NCBI GenBank assembly: GCA_964007475.1
Contig: OZ023273.1
Coordinates: 138,047,308 to 138,111,307, forward strand
DNA from: Hybos culiciformis
Taxonomy: Eukaryota > Arthropoda > Insecta > Diptera > Hybotidae
DNA length: 64,000 nucleotides
Reading direction: 5' to 3'
Shown here one piece after another: positions 1 through 14,526 of the stretch; positions within the stretch are counted from its first letter, which is position 1, and every line of letters begins with the position of its first letter. The notes below the pieces were generated by a model. It was given only the letters and a program-made list of their open reading frames with translations, did no database searches and was not told the DNA's origin. A program made the position numbers and the translations under genes.

Positions 1-518
1 AAAAATTTTTTTTTTATTATGATTATAAATCTTTTCTTGTTTCATAAAAAAAAGAAAATTATTAAGAAAACCTATTTTTTTTTTTTTTGTAAATAAAAAG
101 AATATCACTGTTGACGAATTCATTTTGTCATTTTCATTAAAAAAAAAAAAATAATATATACAAATATCCTATTTCTTATTTATATGTATTTAATTTTGAA
201 ATAGGTTTTTAAAGCTGTTTAAATTTTTTTATATCATTAAAATGGAATTTTTATTTTAACACACAAACCATGAATCTAATTTATTTCTTATATTAACAAG
301 AGAAAACAAAAAATAGAATTTATTAAATTTTCATAATTCGCCTAAAATTATAATAAATTTTGTTTTTCTTTTTATTTTAGTTATAAATTAGTTATTAAGT
401 ACATATATTTAATGTATAATTAAGACATTTAATGCGTTGGGAATCGTTATGTTGTATTTAGTGCTATAGAATTTAGATCACTAAATGGAGTATTATATGC
501 GTCAATACACATGCAATC
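1..518. other. AT-rich non-coding DNA at the window start
   Basis: Poly(A) and poly(T) tracts with no open frame of note on either strand. Nothing else recognised before the 31-bp tandem repeat. Confidence 0.7.
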
Positions 519-620
519 ATTTAGATGCATCTGCGTAAATAATGAAAAAATTTAGATGCATCAGCGTATATAATGAAAAAATTTAGATGCATCAGCGTAA
601 ATAATGAAATCATTTAGATG
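519..620. repeat. 31-bp tandem repeat, 3.3 copies
   Basis: Copies at 519-549, 550-580 and 581-611 plus a 9-base partial copy at 612-620. Each unit begins ATTTAGATGCATC and contains the palindrome ATGCAT. Units differ by only a few substitutions (for example CATCTGCG against CATCAGCG), suggesting recent or homogenised duplication. It lies 150 bp upstream of the fold-back element at 771-952. Confidence 0.9.
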
Positions 621-770
621 TTTCGTATTGAATATTACGTAATACCTAAACAAACATAATATCTCTCACAATATTTCAATACAGCCAAATACAAAATAAA
701 AATGAGAAAAAATGAGAAGAAAAAATATTCTCTCTTTGCAACTACCTCTCCCCTACGCATTAAAACAGTA

Positions 771-952
771 TATTGGATATGTAAACAAAATTTGTTATAC
801 AACTCGTTCTGTATTTACACAAAAATACATTGACACTGTCAATTTATATCACTCGACCTTCGGTCTCGTGATATAAGTATTGACTCGTGTCAATGTATTT
901 TTGTGTATACAGAACTCTTAATTAATAACAAATTTAGTTTACATATACAATA
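771..952. mobile_element. Fold-back MITE-like element (about 180 bp, long inverted arms)
   Basis: Left arm (about 773-860) and right arm (about 866-950) are imperfect reverse complements almost to a short loop near ACCTTCGGT. For example, GTTCTGTATTTACACAAAAA pairs with TTTTTGTGTATACAGAAC, and the outer ends TTGGATATGTAAAC and GTTTACATATACAA pair at 13 of 14 positions. The dinucleotide TA flanks both ends, as for a Tc1/mariner-type target duplication, although TA is weak evidence in AT-rich DNA. No coding capacity, so a non-autonomous element is inferred. Confidence 0.75.
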
Positions 953-3900
953 ATCTACTATTAGGCACTCTGTAAAATTAGTTCCTGAACAATCTCTGAC
1001 TTCTATGAATAACAATGTAATGCGATAAGATTATAGTTATTATGATAGTTATGATAGATTGTAATCTGTAGTTTAAGTTCTTTTATAATAAAATTATTTA
1101 CGATTTATAAACTATACTTTTTTTATAGAAAAAGAAATTATGAAATTATCATAATTTCTAAACTTCCGGATTTTATAATTATTATAATGACTTTTCTTAT
1201 AGAAGTATATTTTATTTATGTGACACTTTCAAAGACGAAGCTTTTCGTATAATTTATCTTAATTTAGTTTATTTAAATGAAAAGACTCTGTCTGGATTTG
1301 ATCACTGAAAATTTCAATTCAGATGATTTCATCAATATTGTAAAATAAAATAAATTAAATGAAGGTAATTAGAGAATTTGTTATTATTGAAGCAGCAGAC
1401 AAATCAATTAAAAAAACTTCTTAAAGTGTAAACTTGCATGTATAAACTGAATCTAATATATACAATGTATATCAATAATAATTTAATTATGGCAATTGGT
1501 ATGAAATAAAGCTCATTATTATTGAAATTTAATGCAAAAATGTGCAAGTACATTAGCTTATTATAAAGTTTTAAAAAAAGAAACTGACTAAGTATATAAA
1601 TGTTTGCATTTTCTATCAGTCGAATCATTTGAAAGCCAATGTTAGAAGCTTATTTAAAACTTTTATTTTTTTAGATGGAGCGCAAAAAATATTAAGCGAG
1701 AAAATATTTAAAATTGTAATGTTGAAAACGTTGTTGAGATGAACTGTTCTACATTATTATTATTATTATTTTTTTTTGTTGTTTTTTTTAATTTATTTAA
1801 AAATGGAATAATGGAGAAGAAATAAAAATTTTCAAATGAAAGTGCTATTTTAACTTCATATTTTTTGTTCTCTATGTATGTAAATCAGATTTTCTATAAA
1901 CAACAAAATTGAAGATGTTTTGTTGTAAAAGAGAAAACTAAAATAAAATTTTAATTTTATAGCTATACTCAATTTGTGAAATTATTGTTGTGGTTTAAGT
2001 CCATAAAAGACATATTGAAAAATAAAATAGCTTTAGGGAACTATGTTCGTTACACACTGGAGAGAAATCAGTGTTGTAAGTGTTTAATAAAAAAAATAAA
2101 AATAAATAACTTGATAAGCTGATTATAAGTTACAACTTTCCCTACGCCCACTATAATTCTAATAAATCACTTTTTTAACTTTAATTATTTTTATATTGCT
2201 TCTTCTTCGATCGAATTTCTGGATTCTGCTCATCAATTGAGTTACTACAGTAAATAGTAACCATAGAATTATATTTAATAAAATTTTACATAAATAATAT
2301 AGAACTATATTTGACTTTGTGATAAATTTACATTGGTATTTATAACTAAATCAAATGCAATTTTATTTCATTACCAATTATAAATTTCAACTTCCCATAA
2401 AAGGAAGGAATGGAATTTCATAAAAAAAAAAAAAAAAATTGTTTTTCCTTCTTTATATCAAGTTTTCTTATTTTATCTTTAAATGGTAATTTATTTCACT
2501 CTTTGTTTTTTTTTTGTTTGTAAACGAATGGCAAAAAATGTTTAGGAGAACAATTAAATTCTTAATTTTTTTTTTTGGCAAAAACAACTTCTATTCGAAT
2601 CTTCATCTAAATTACTTTGATAAAATATACATTATGGAACTTCCGAATTTTGATGAAATTTCTTCTTTGAAACATAATATATATTTATTTTACTATGTAT
2701 GTAGTATGCTAGCAACTGTTTGATGGAATCGCCAATGCCTTAGACTTCATTTTTCAGCTTCCCACATGTAGTTAAAGTTTATAAGACTTGATGAATTCTA
2801 AAATTTTCACTCTTTCGCAAGCTTGTTATTTTGATGTTGAAAAATTCATAAATTTGAATCTTTACGATTTTAATCTTTCAAGTTTGTTGTTTAATGATAA
2901 AAATTCCATAAAATGAATAATTTTTTACGATTTTAATAAATTGTATTTAAATACAATTGACTCTTTATAAATAAAAATATAATCAATTTAATCGAGTTTT
3001 TAATTTTAAAATTTTTTAATAAATAAGCTATAGCTTATGCCCATTAAATGTACCATCATGTTTGTACTTAAAAAATAATATAAAATAAAATAAAATCATG
3101 TTTGCAACATAAAAAGGTTATTCTTATTTGAGATTTATGTGGTAAAAATTTCAATTTTACTTTGTAATTATTATGATGACATTAAAAATGTAGGAGTAGG
3201 TAGGTAGGTATTCATATAACTATATATATGCATTATTGTTTATTTAACATTCATGTGTAAATATATAGTTTAATTTTAGTTAATTCTTTTCACACAACGT
3301 AATATGATAACAAGTAAAATGATAATATTTAATTCATAAGTAGTTTAGCTTTGAAAAGATGTTAAGTGAATGTACGTATATGTATCTGTATTTATAAAGA
3401 TTCTTATTACCTGCATAATTCTCTATTATTTTAATTGAAAGTTTATGACAAAGAATGGAAATAATAATTAAGTAACAACTTAACTAAGTATATTTAGAAA
3501 CTTTTCCATTATATGTAGAAATTGTATGAATTGAACAATTTGTTCATTTCTATTATAAGTTAGTTATCAACACTTCCATAAATATTGTTTTGTCATGCAC
3601 AGTCGGTGATAGAAAATTACTAACTTAAAGATAATGATTTTATGTATTGAACAATAGGTGCGTATTTTGAAACAATAAATATGAAAATATAGTAAATTAT
3701 ATCTTATATAGAAATAGATGCAGAATACACTTTATGGTACACCTGTGATAATATTAGCGAAATTTTTTTTAACTAGCAACTAGCTTTTCAAACAGAAATA
3801 TCTTCTTTTTTTTTAACGGAATTTGCCATTTTATTTAAAAACTTATCAACTCGAATATAAAAAAAATTTGCTTAATTTTTTTGCTTTTCAAATTGTTTTC

Positions 3901-6900
3901 AATATAAAAAAAATTACGGTTTATTATTCTCGGAAAATCTAAGTATGTAGTAAATAAATGAAAAATTATAATTCAAGGTTCATCCGTAACAGACATTTAA
4001 CTAAACGAGGTTTTTAGTTAGAAAAATAAAAACACTTATGTATGTTCTACCTTTCAAAAAAATTCCATGACAGTATAGGCAACAATCTAATATACCAACT
4101 TCTTTAATGCCTTGTCGCATAAAAAAAAAATTCCGCTAAATGGTAAACAAAAAAAATTTTTTTAAGTTTCCCAATATTTATTTAATCGAAATTAAAAAAA
4201 TAATATTTTTGCTATTTTGAATTATTGGAATAATATAGGTTTCAAATATATTTATATTAAAAACAATAAAAGAAAACAAGATCTATTTTAACATTGAAAA
4301 AAAAAGAAGAAAAAAAAGATATATCTTAAGAACTAGGTACAAAAAAAAAAAAAAGAAACATTATTAAAGATTATAAATTTGAGAGCAAGTTTTTTTTGTA
4401 TCTTTGGATAATTTTATTTTTTTTTTTTCGTAAAAAATAAAAATCTGTATTTGCAATGAACTTGAAAAGAAAAAAATATATAATATATACAATACAACAT
4501 ATAGGTATATATAAATAAATAAAAAAATATTTACCGGCTTTTTTTTTTTTTTTTTTCTGTTTAACCATGTTGCTTTAACATTTTTTGTTATTTATTATTT
4601 TTCAGTACAAAGTTTATTAACTTGAGGAGTGAAACAACATATTTTTTGAAAGCAAATGTTGACGAATAACATGTTGAAGAAGAAGAAGAAGAAAAAAAAA
4701 ATGTTGTGCAATATTTTATATACATATATGTATGCCAAAATGTTTACTTTTAATAAATATTATTTTATTTAATAAAAAAAAATTGTTTTGTTAACATCAA
4801 GCCTGTCAATTTCTTTAATATGTAATTCTGAATAAAATCATAAATTTTTTTAATTTCTTTGAGATTCGAGCAACACAAAATTTTATATTTCAGGTCTGTC
4901 GAATTTAGAGTATTAGAGTCAAAATTATCGGAATTTGTAACAAATAAACTGGTTTTGCGATTTTTTTTAAGATTCTGAAGAAGAAATTTTCCTATTTATA
5001 ATGAAAAAAAAAAAAAATATAATTTTGAAAAATATGGAACAAGAAATAATTTATATCTCATTAAACCAAAAAGTTCAATTTATGTTTTTCATTTGTTTTA
5101 AAATTAGAAATATTCACAAAAATGATTTTCTCTGTCAGCGTTTAGTTTGGGGCAAAAACTTTACAATATGCAGAACATCAAATAAAGTCGTCGCAATACA
5201 ACTATCTAATTCTAATCAACAAAAGTTGTTAAGGCATTTTGTTGCATGCAGCAAAGAATATTCATATTGCTTGCTTGCAATCAACATATTATAGAAAAAG
5301 AACAAAAAATTATGAGAGCGGAAAATTAAAGTTCAACAAAAAAAAAATGAAAAATAATAATAAAAAGCTCAATTTTGCAACTTTTCTTAGAAAAAAATTT
5401 ATATTTTATTTTTCTTGTGAATCAGATATTTATTTTAAAAAGTTAAATACACTTAATTTTTTTTTTCGTATTTTTTAATATGAAAAAAAATTTTGCGTAT
5501 TTTTGTTGGGATCAGTCCAGAAAAATCATATTGATTTTATTATGAAAATTTATATTTTGGTTAAGATCGTTTTGTTGCTATTTTTTTTTTGTTTTATTTG
5601 AACATTTGTATTTAAAAAAATGTGTTATTTTTCCCAAAAAATTTAATATTATTTTTAATAATTTTATATGTGGGATGAATATATTAGCAAAAGTCAAAAA
5701 TTTTTTTTTTGTAAATTTAAATTTATTAAATTGTACTTATATTAATATTATATATGGTATAAGGTTTAATTAAAATTCAAAAAATAAAAGAAGAAAATTT
5801 TATGTTTTGGGAATTTCTAGAAAGTTTTAATTCTTTTTAATATGTTCACAATGAATTTTGGTCAAGTTAATTTTCAATAAATTTTTTAATAATTTAGCAT
5901 AAATTTGTATTTGATTTCCTCATTCTGCGAACTCCCAAGTATAAAATAATGGTCATTCTCATTAGTTACAGACTTTTACAGATATTTTTTTTTCACCCTT
6001 ATTCTAATCCTGAACTAAGTTTTACAATTTTATAATATCTTTTGATCCAAATTCATTAAGATAATATTTTTTTATTGACATCTTTTAATTAAAATCCTGT
6101 ATCACAGATATTGAATTTAAGAAAAAAATAATAGGATCACTATTATCGCGAATATAATTTTAATATCAAAATTAAACGAATAGTACTCAAATCTGTTATA
6201 AGGTAATCATAGAAATTATAGATTAAAATAACAGTGGCAACTAAATGAAAAGTCAATATCCACATTTTTGTACATATATTTTTTCATTATCCTTTCATCA
6301 ATATAATTTTATAGATGAAATCGCAAAAAAAAAATGTATACATTATAATAATTGTATATTAATTAAATTCGTTCATTTTTAATAGAAAATTCCAGTTGAT
6401 TTAATTTTAGATATGAGTCCATTCATTTATGCATATTTCGTATATTTTCCATTTAATGTATACATAGTTATTATTGATTATAAAAAAATATGTTTTTTAA
6501 CAAAAATATTAAGTATTATAAGATATAATTATCTATTGAAAAAAAATTAGTCTGTTTTCTCTGTTTTTGTTCCTTTTTTGTTTAGTTCGTATGTTATAAA
6601 GTGCTTATAGAAATACATTTGTGTTTATTATCTTAATCATATTTTAGTTAAAAAAAATATAGAACAGATCTTGCTATATTCATAGCGCCAGTTTTTCACA
6701 TTTCGATTTAGTATTTTACCGTACTGAAAATTATTTTGGATTCCTGCAATCGACATATACTTATATAATAAACAATTTTCATCGAAATCGATTTTAGGTT
6801 CCAAATTTAAAGACCAAATTTATAGTATAGGCTAGGTAGATTGTCATATCAAAATACTGTGGCTTTTGTCATTATAAAACTGTGTGTGAACAATTTTCAA

Positions 6901-9900
6901 AAAAAAATTCTGATTTTAAATTACCTAAATTAATTTTTACCAAATATAATAAAACATACAAGGTTGATATTGATTTATAAATTTCGATCTAAAATTTTAT
7001 TAAAATTTATCTAATCCATTTTTTTCGGTGTCAAAAAGGGTATTAATGTTTTAAAAAATAGTATATGTATGTAAAAATAAATAAATACTCTCATGAAAAA
7101 TTATAAACATATTTTTGCATCAGAAATGTTTAGACACATTTTCTCATTTTGTTTACTTTTCATTTCCTTTCAGTATCTTTTAAATACATACTTTTTTTTT
7201 ATTAATATTATGATGTTGATGAAAAAGTCAAAACATAAAAATCGCGACGATAATACAGATACATAGTTAAATTTATATATATTTTTTCTAAATTACAGAT
7301 ACAAATGTATTGTTTTGATATTTCAATTTAATGAAAAAAAAAAAAAATAAAAAAAAAAATTATTATTTTATTCAGTCCGATTGGAACAGCTGTTGAGTTA
7401 AGATTGTTGCCGCGGAAAAATTTCAATATATTTTTTTTTTATTGTTTAATTGTAAAAAAGTTATTTGACATTTTAAAATTTTATATAAAAATGTGATTAT
7501 AATTTGACTTTTTTTTTTTAATTATTATTATTTAGTTAATTTTTTCAAATTCTCTGATAATAAAATTTATTACTCGCGCTGTCACTGAGAAATTTATCGT
7601 AAGAAGAGACGATCATATGTGACGTCATTTGTTAATTGTCAAAAGATCACTTGAATAAAAAAAATATCATAAAAATATAAAAATCAGAACCGTATAAAGA
7701 AAACGGTAAAAAAAATAATATGTTTTTATTATTGAATTTATTTCATAAAAAAAGAAAAAATAATTAAAATTTTTTTTTGAAATTTTAAATTAAAATAATT
7801 TTAATTAATTTTTTTTTTTTAAAGTATCAACAAAAAAGATATTATTGCGAAAAAAAAAAAAAATTACAAAAAATAAATAAATAAATGAATATAAAAGATA
7901 AAGAGTGATATGAAAAAAAAAAAAGAATAAAATTTTAAAATACAAAGAAAAAAAATAAATTGCTGAAAACGCGTTTCGTACATAAGAAATTAAAGAAAAA
8001 AAAAATAAATATAAATAAAATATAAACATTTTTAAAGTGTCTAGCGAAATATTGAATTCTGTCAAATGGAATTTTTTTTATTATTATTATTTTGAAAGTT
8101 ATACCATCAGCAATCTATTTATTTTTCTTTAGATTTCCTCTTTAACTAAAAAAAAAAATTACATAAATTTATAACAAATTTAATAAATTTTTGATAAATT
8201 TTAAATTTTAAATAAAAAATATAATTTTCAATAATAGAATATTGGTATTCTGTGTGTTAAGATACAATTTTAAATTAAATCTGTTAAATATTGTCAAATT
8301 TATAATTGTTGGCTGTATCCTGTTAGAGATGGTTTTATATAAAAAAGTTAAACCAGAATGTCAAGCCTTTCATTCTTCTAGGAGTTTTCGTTGAATTTGC
8401 TATGTAAATTATCAGAGTTCGAATATCTTCTGGCTATTAGATAAATGAGAATAATATACGTTTTGAATTAAAAATTTTAACATTATTGTTTTAAAATTAT
8501 AAATTCAAGTTATAATTTTAACAGATTCATTTCTTTGTGTACCTAAAATAGTTAACAACATGAAATGAATATATTCTTCCATTTTTCTTTTCATTTGCAT
8601 TATAATTGTCAATGAAAACGAAATTATATGCAAATAATGCTGTTTGATGCATTTATTTTATTTTTTTTTTAATTGCTGGCTATTTTTTTTTCTCCCAGCC
8701 CCAGATTTAATAGTGTGCATAATATTGACTATGCAGACGAAATTTTAGATACATATATCTGATGAACTGTCGAATTAATTTTTTCTTTGCATCTTATAAA
8801 ACATTCACCTTAAAATTAAATTTTAATCGCAAGAAACAAAATAAATTGAAAAATAAATTGATAGTTTTTTTTTTAAAGAAGCTGAAAAAAATTATTTTAT
8901 TATTATTGTGGTTTGATGATTAGACGCAATTTGAAGTAAAAAGAAATCAAAACTGAATAATAATAATAATAGTAATAATAATAAAAAAAAAAGAGAACAA
9001 TTGCAAATTAAATAAAATATAGAAAAAAATTTGTACCGAGGTCATCAAAACTTTTTTTTTTTTTTTTGAAGAATTATATTTTGCTGTGTATATAATATTA
9101 TAGTTTTCTTGTGTAAACTTATTTTGCATAAACAAAAAAAATAAAATAAAAAATCATATAAAGATTAAATAGAATGGTTTTTGTATTTATTTTATTATTA
9201 TTTTTTTTATTTTTGTTTTCACCCTAATAATCATTTTTATGTACAAAAAAAGTATTCGCACAACAATGTAGTGCGAAAATTGAAATCAATAAAAAAAAAA
9301 ATTAAATATTTGTTGAAAAAAATATATTTTTGACATATCAACTTTCTAAGTGATACTGTTGTTTATATTTAAGTACTTGTTTACCTAATTAAAAATTTAG
9401 CTCGATTATAATTATTTTTTCTTACATCCAATGGTGGTGAACAAAAACAGAATATCGTTCGAGTTCCTAAGAAATGAACATTAAAATTCATAAAAAGCTT
9501 CAAATTTTAAGTTTTTTGCAATTTTAAAAGACCATGTTGGTCCTGAAAGACTGAAAATCAAATTCTGGTCGATTTTTATTGAAAACAAGCATTATCATGA
9601 TTTCATGATAATTTTTAGAAATTAATTTTCGTTGCGATCGTATAAAAAGTAAATTAGTCAATTTATTGTCGAAAACAGGATTATTATTCGACAAGTCATC
9701 ATTTTATGCCAATATTTGTTAAAAAATATTCTATGATAGAAAAACAGAATTTTTGACCATGAAATATCATTTACTTAAATTTAAATTTTTTTTTTTGTTA
9801 AATGCTCTCCTGATATCATTTTTAAATTTATAAAAAAGGTTCAAATATTGATAACAATTGAACAATTATTCTTGTTATTGTTTAATTATAAATTTATTAA

Positions 9901-12005
9901 TGGATTATTTAAAATTTTGTGTAATTAGTTTTTTTTTTTTTGAAATTAAATTTTATTGGACTCGATTTTGATTAAATTCTTAGTGTATAGCTGAAAACGC
10001 TATTAATAATAATAATGACCATCGCTTACCATTACTCGATTTATTGTAATTTTATAGTCATATCCAATAAAAGTATAGTTTATTTATATTTTTCTATAAT
10101 TCAAAATTAGTTAAAATTGATTTAAATTTGAAAAAGAATCTGATCTGATCAAGTCAGATCTAATGATTTCGTTTCGTCAAGGACTATTTATTGGCGCCAA
10201 AATTTTTATAGAAATTGACAATTCTAGTATCGTAGTAGCAAACTTTTTATAATCTCAATGATATGAAATCAAAAGGTGAATCCGGGTTAATAATTTTATT
10301 TGGTTATTTTATCTCGGGTCAATGTAAGCTAAGAATCAAAATAAAAAAATGAAAAAAAAAAGAAGAAGAAAACAAAACCAAAAATATGTCATATTAAAAA
10401 TTCTAATTTATTTAAGAGATAAACAATTTTTAATTTTTTTTTTTGATAATATGTTTTTTGTTATCGATTGTATATACAATGCTGACTGCCGAAAATTGAT
10501 AATAACGGCGGCGGAAATGTTGAAAATTAAGTTTAAAATAAACTACGTAGTTCATAGAATACAATTAAAGTTTAAATTAATTCAATCATAATACTTTGTT
10601 TTGATTTTGTTTAAGAATTTTACGCTAAAAATTTTAACTTTGTCTGCCCCATATAACGAATTCCACGAAACTAATTAACTTCTGGTTACGTCAGAGAAAA
10701 ACTCTTGTTGATTTCATTACACGAATTTTTGCATAATTATAATTAAATATCTGTTTTTATTGGATATTAAATTATTTCCAAATAATTATAAATTAAATCC
10801 AAAAATAACGACGACGAACAAACAAGAACAAAAATAAAATATATATTTATATTTTCTCTAGAAAAAAATGAAAACAAAATGACATTGTTTACTAATTAGA
10901 ACTTAATTTATTAATGATTATTGGATATAAATATAATTCAGACTTGATTCTATTTATGTAAAGATTTTTTTTTTTTTGATTTTATTAAATTTCATTGTAT
11001 GAACCTACACTAAAGGATAGAAATTTTCCACGTATTTTCATACGAAAAACAGTGTATATATACATAAAACATAAGTATATATTATTTAAAAAACATTAAC
11101 AATTCTTATCAAACGATGAATTTTGATTTTTTTTTTGTATGCACCGAAGAATACTATATTTCGATTATTTTCTATAAAGATTTGAAAGTTGTGGGCGTTA
11201 AGTTTAGTTTTAATTAAATAATACCAGAGCGCATCTTTATATTCCAACTGGTTGCTTCTACGTTTCCTCTTAAGGAATACAAGGTAGTTTTTTTTTTTTT
11301 TAGTTTTTTTAGAACATTGAAACCGAAAACTATATACGGAAATTTAAAATAAATAAAATATTCTAATTTAAAAATTAAATTTTTTTTCGGTATGGCAAAG
11401 AGTTAAAATAAAAAGTAAATGTTTATCTTTTTAGTTATATTTGAATTGCAAATTATTGTAAAAGAACAAAAATAATAAAATAAATATCCGAACTATGAAG
11501 AAAAAAAAAAAAGAATTAATGAAATATTTTATTTAATTTTTTTTAAATAAAATTTAATTTCAATTATAAAACTCTATAATACACTTATGTAAGTACCTAT
11601 ATAAGTAAAATATATACATATAGTTTGTAGGTAGACATGAAATTGGAAGCTTTTATAGCTTAAGTTCATTTGGCCAATCAATTAAAATTAATTAAATTGT
11701 ATATTCTCAATATTGTGAGAAGAAAAATTAAAATAAATTAAAAATGAACGGCGAATTTTTTTTTCTTGTTTATATACGGTGTTATATATTACAATGTGTT
11801 GAAATAATTATTTTTTTTATTTAGATTGTCTGAATAAAAAATTAAACTTAAGCTAAACAAAACATTAATAATATTTATTTTCATATAAATTTAAACAAAA
11901 ATTATTTAAAAAAAAAATTTAATTAATTTAGATAAAAGATTTATTAAATTAAACAAAAAAAAAACAAATAAAATTTCAAATAATTCTAAATTCAATTTTA
12001 GATTT
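953..12005. other. About 11 kb without a supportable gene
   Basis: AT-rich sequence with frequent homopolymer and (AAT)n tracts. Open frames of 60-97 codons (for example 5001-5294 and 7805-8065) translate to Phe/Ile/Lys/Asn-rich sequence with no family resemblance. A small hairpin with 10-bp perfect arms lies at 9591-9612 (ATTATCATGA-TT-TCATGATAAT). No RNA gene was recognised by eye. Confidence 0.65.
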
Positions 12006-12332
12006 TTATGTCATCCCTGAATTATGTTCAATAACTGACTTCATTAGAAATTTAATGTTAGGAATTAAGTTGGTTCGAAAAACAAACTCTGTCTTAAAAG
12101 CTGCCAAATATGGGGAATTTCGTTCAGTTTCATCTTTGAAGGATCGCTGAAGAATGAGGTTCTTATGTTTTTTAAGAAGAGTACAAACAGCCAGTTTAGC
12201 CTCTAATTGTAACCAAGGCCATCATACTTCATTTATGATGAACCTTTCTATATTTTTCTTCTTACATTTCAATAACTTAAACGCATATTGACAGTCGACA
12301 AAAACTTCATTAATAAAAAAATAGTTTTGATA
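12006..12332 (-). pseudogene. Possible decayed coding fragment, family unknown
   Basis: On the minus strand one frame stays open for about 108 codons apart from a single TGA near 12218, in a stretch clearly less AT-rich than its surroundings. Downstream of the TGA it reads WPWLQLEAKLAVCTLLKKHK, then RSFKDETERNSPYLAAF, KTEFVFRTNLIPNIKFLMKS and VIEHNSG before TAA. Upstream it reads VFVDCQYAFKLLKCKKKN. The composition is more protein-like than that of the other long frames here, and there is no ATG in a natural place. It may be a relic of a gene or transposon. Random frames of similar length exist in this window, so confidence is low. Confidence 0.25.
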
Positions 12333-13907
12333 TGAATAAATTCAGTTTCTTTTTCAGTTTTTATGGTTTGTCAATACAGCATACCAAATTTTATAGGACG
12401 AAAAATTATTACGTTTATATAGGAAAAACAAATTTTAAAAATATTGTCTAATTTTGATTGCTAAATTGAACATTTGCTTTTCTAGTTTATCGAATTAAAT
12501 TTTTACTATGTACTTTAAGGTAATATTTACTTTTATAATAAAACCTTAATAAATATGCATTTGAATTCAATTCTTTGTAAATTGAACTGTGTATGTATAT
12601 CTTTTACAGAACTACATATAGGTGTTTAACTATTAGTTTTTTTTTATTATATTAATTTTCAAACCATTCCAAGAAATGCAAATAAATTAAAATAAACTAA
12701 TATAAAAAGTATAATATAATATATACTGTATAAAATCTATCTATATAAAAACATTTATAACACATGTTTTGGCGCTTGATCGTCGCACGTTTATATATTC
12801 AACCAGATTCTTTTTGAATGTATGCGTGGGAATAGTTTTTCTGAGCCATAAGCAATTCATTTAATTTTCAACTTGATAATAATTATGTACTATTTGGTGT
12901 TATATAGATTGAAATCTGTTCAAAGACTATTTTTATATATGCATTGTTATTTAATGTGATATGCATTTGGTATAACGATTATTGATACGTAGGATGATAA
13001 TTTAAATATATTTGGCTTGTACATACACATTTAGCTCAATAATTTTGCTGACGTTATTTGAATTTTTCAAATATATATACATTTACAATATCAGTAGAAA
13101 ATTTTCACCATATGCTTTAAAAAGTTGTTGCTCATAATTAAAAATTGAAGAAATAAAAGTTAAATGAATTATTGCACGTAAATAGTAATTGATACGTTAT
13201 TTTCAAATTTCGAAAATACTAATTTTTAGCCTTAATTAAATAATGACTGTAAGCACTTTTTAAGCACTTTTTTCAAAAAAAAAAAACATTTTGGTAATAT
13301 AATATCTGGAGTAATACTTAATTAATAAATGCAACCTCAGAGTTTAAAAATATGTTTTTATGCCAATGTGACTAAACCATTATTTCATAACCCGCATACT
13401 TAGCAACACGAAGGAGTCAAGTTTTTTTTGGGCACTCAAAAAAACAAAATATTTTAAATATTTTTTGGTGTGATTTTTTTGATATTTATAATAATTAATT
13501 AATATTCATTTTAATTTTTCTCATATTTTAAAAATTATTAACCAATTTCAAGTTGATTTCGAAGTTCAAAGTATATAAATTGTCTGTTCTTGGTGTAATA
13601 TTCGAAAAAAAAAATTTAAAACTTCCATTTTGACAGAACTCTTAACATAATTTAGTTTTTCTGTTTAATTTTTTATTATTATTATTATCAGAGTGGCTTA
13701 TCTCAATTTTTTTTTTTTTTATTACATATTTGCTTGAAATTATTTTCTTTTCCAGTTTTATGAATGATGATAACAATACATTGAAAATTAAAATATACTT
13801 AAACGAAAACATTTTTTTTTTCAGAAAAATTATGAAAAAAAATATACACATTTCTACATTATAATACATATGCATAACATGTACTGAAAAAAAAAAAAAA
13901 TAAATAT

Positions 13908-13938
<31 letters not shown>

Positions 13939-14490
13939 AATTGATAAAAATTAAATAATTTTGTATAAAATGTATGTTACGATGAATACAATTTTATAAG
14001 TGCTGTGAAAATAAAAAAAAAAAAAAATTAACTTTTGTCAAAGTACATTTTAATAGTGTAAAAATGAAATAAATAAAATTGCAAAATAAAATATATAATA
14101 AATATATACCTACTACAGCAAAATACATAATTAGAGAGAAAAAAAAAAGAAAATATTATAAATTTATGTCAAAAATTTACATAATTTTTTTTTTTGTTGG
14201 GTACTTAAGAAAATGGTATGGGAAAATTATACAATTTAATTAATTAAAACTTTTTTTTTTTATTTAGAAAAAAATTTATTTTATATACAATAGTTAAACT
14301 ATATGTTGATCCCTTGAAAAATTGTTATTGAAAAAACTTAAAACATTCCAAATGGAATTATACAAATTACACAATATTTTCTACAAATGCTTTTACATTG
14401 TACCTAAAGTAAATTTGACCATATGTCACTTCTATAGTATATTACAGTTTTTATAATGATCAAACATAATTCATAACATATTCAAATAAT

Positions 14491-14526
14491 TATATGATAT
14501 AGATGAAGTATATGATATGGATGAAG
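14491..14526. repeat. 18-bp tandem duplication
   Basis: Two copies of TATATGATATRGATGAAG, at 14491-14508 and 14509-14526, differing at one base. Confidence 0.85.

Noticed and set aside
5001..5478. Overlapping open frames of 97 and 79 codons
   Set aside because: Low-complexity Lys/Asn/Phe composition beginning and ending in homopolymer tracts; no family resemblance, no splice context.
8405..8440. GAGTTCGAATATC, resembling the T-loop of a tRNA
   Set aside because: No matching acceptor, D or anticodon stems could be drawn around it.
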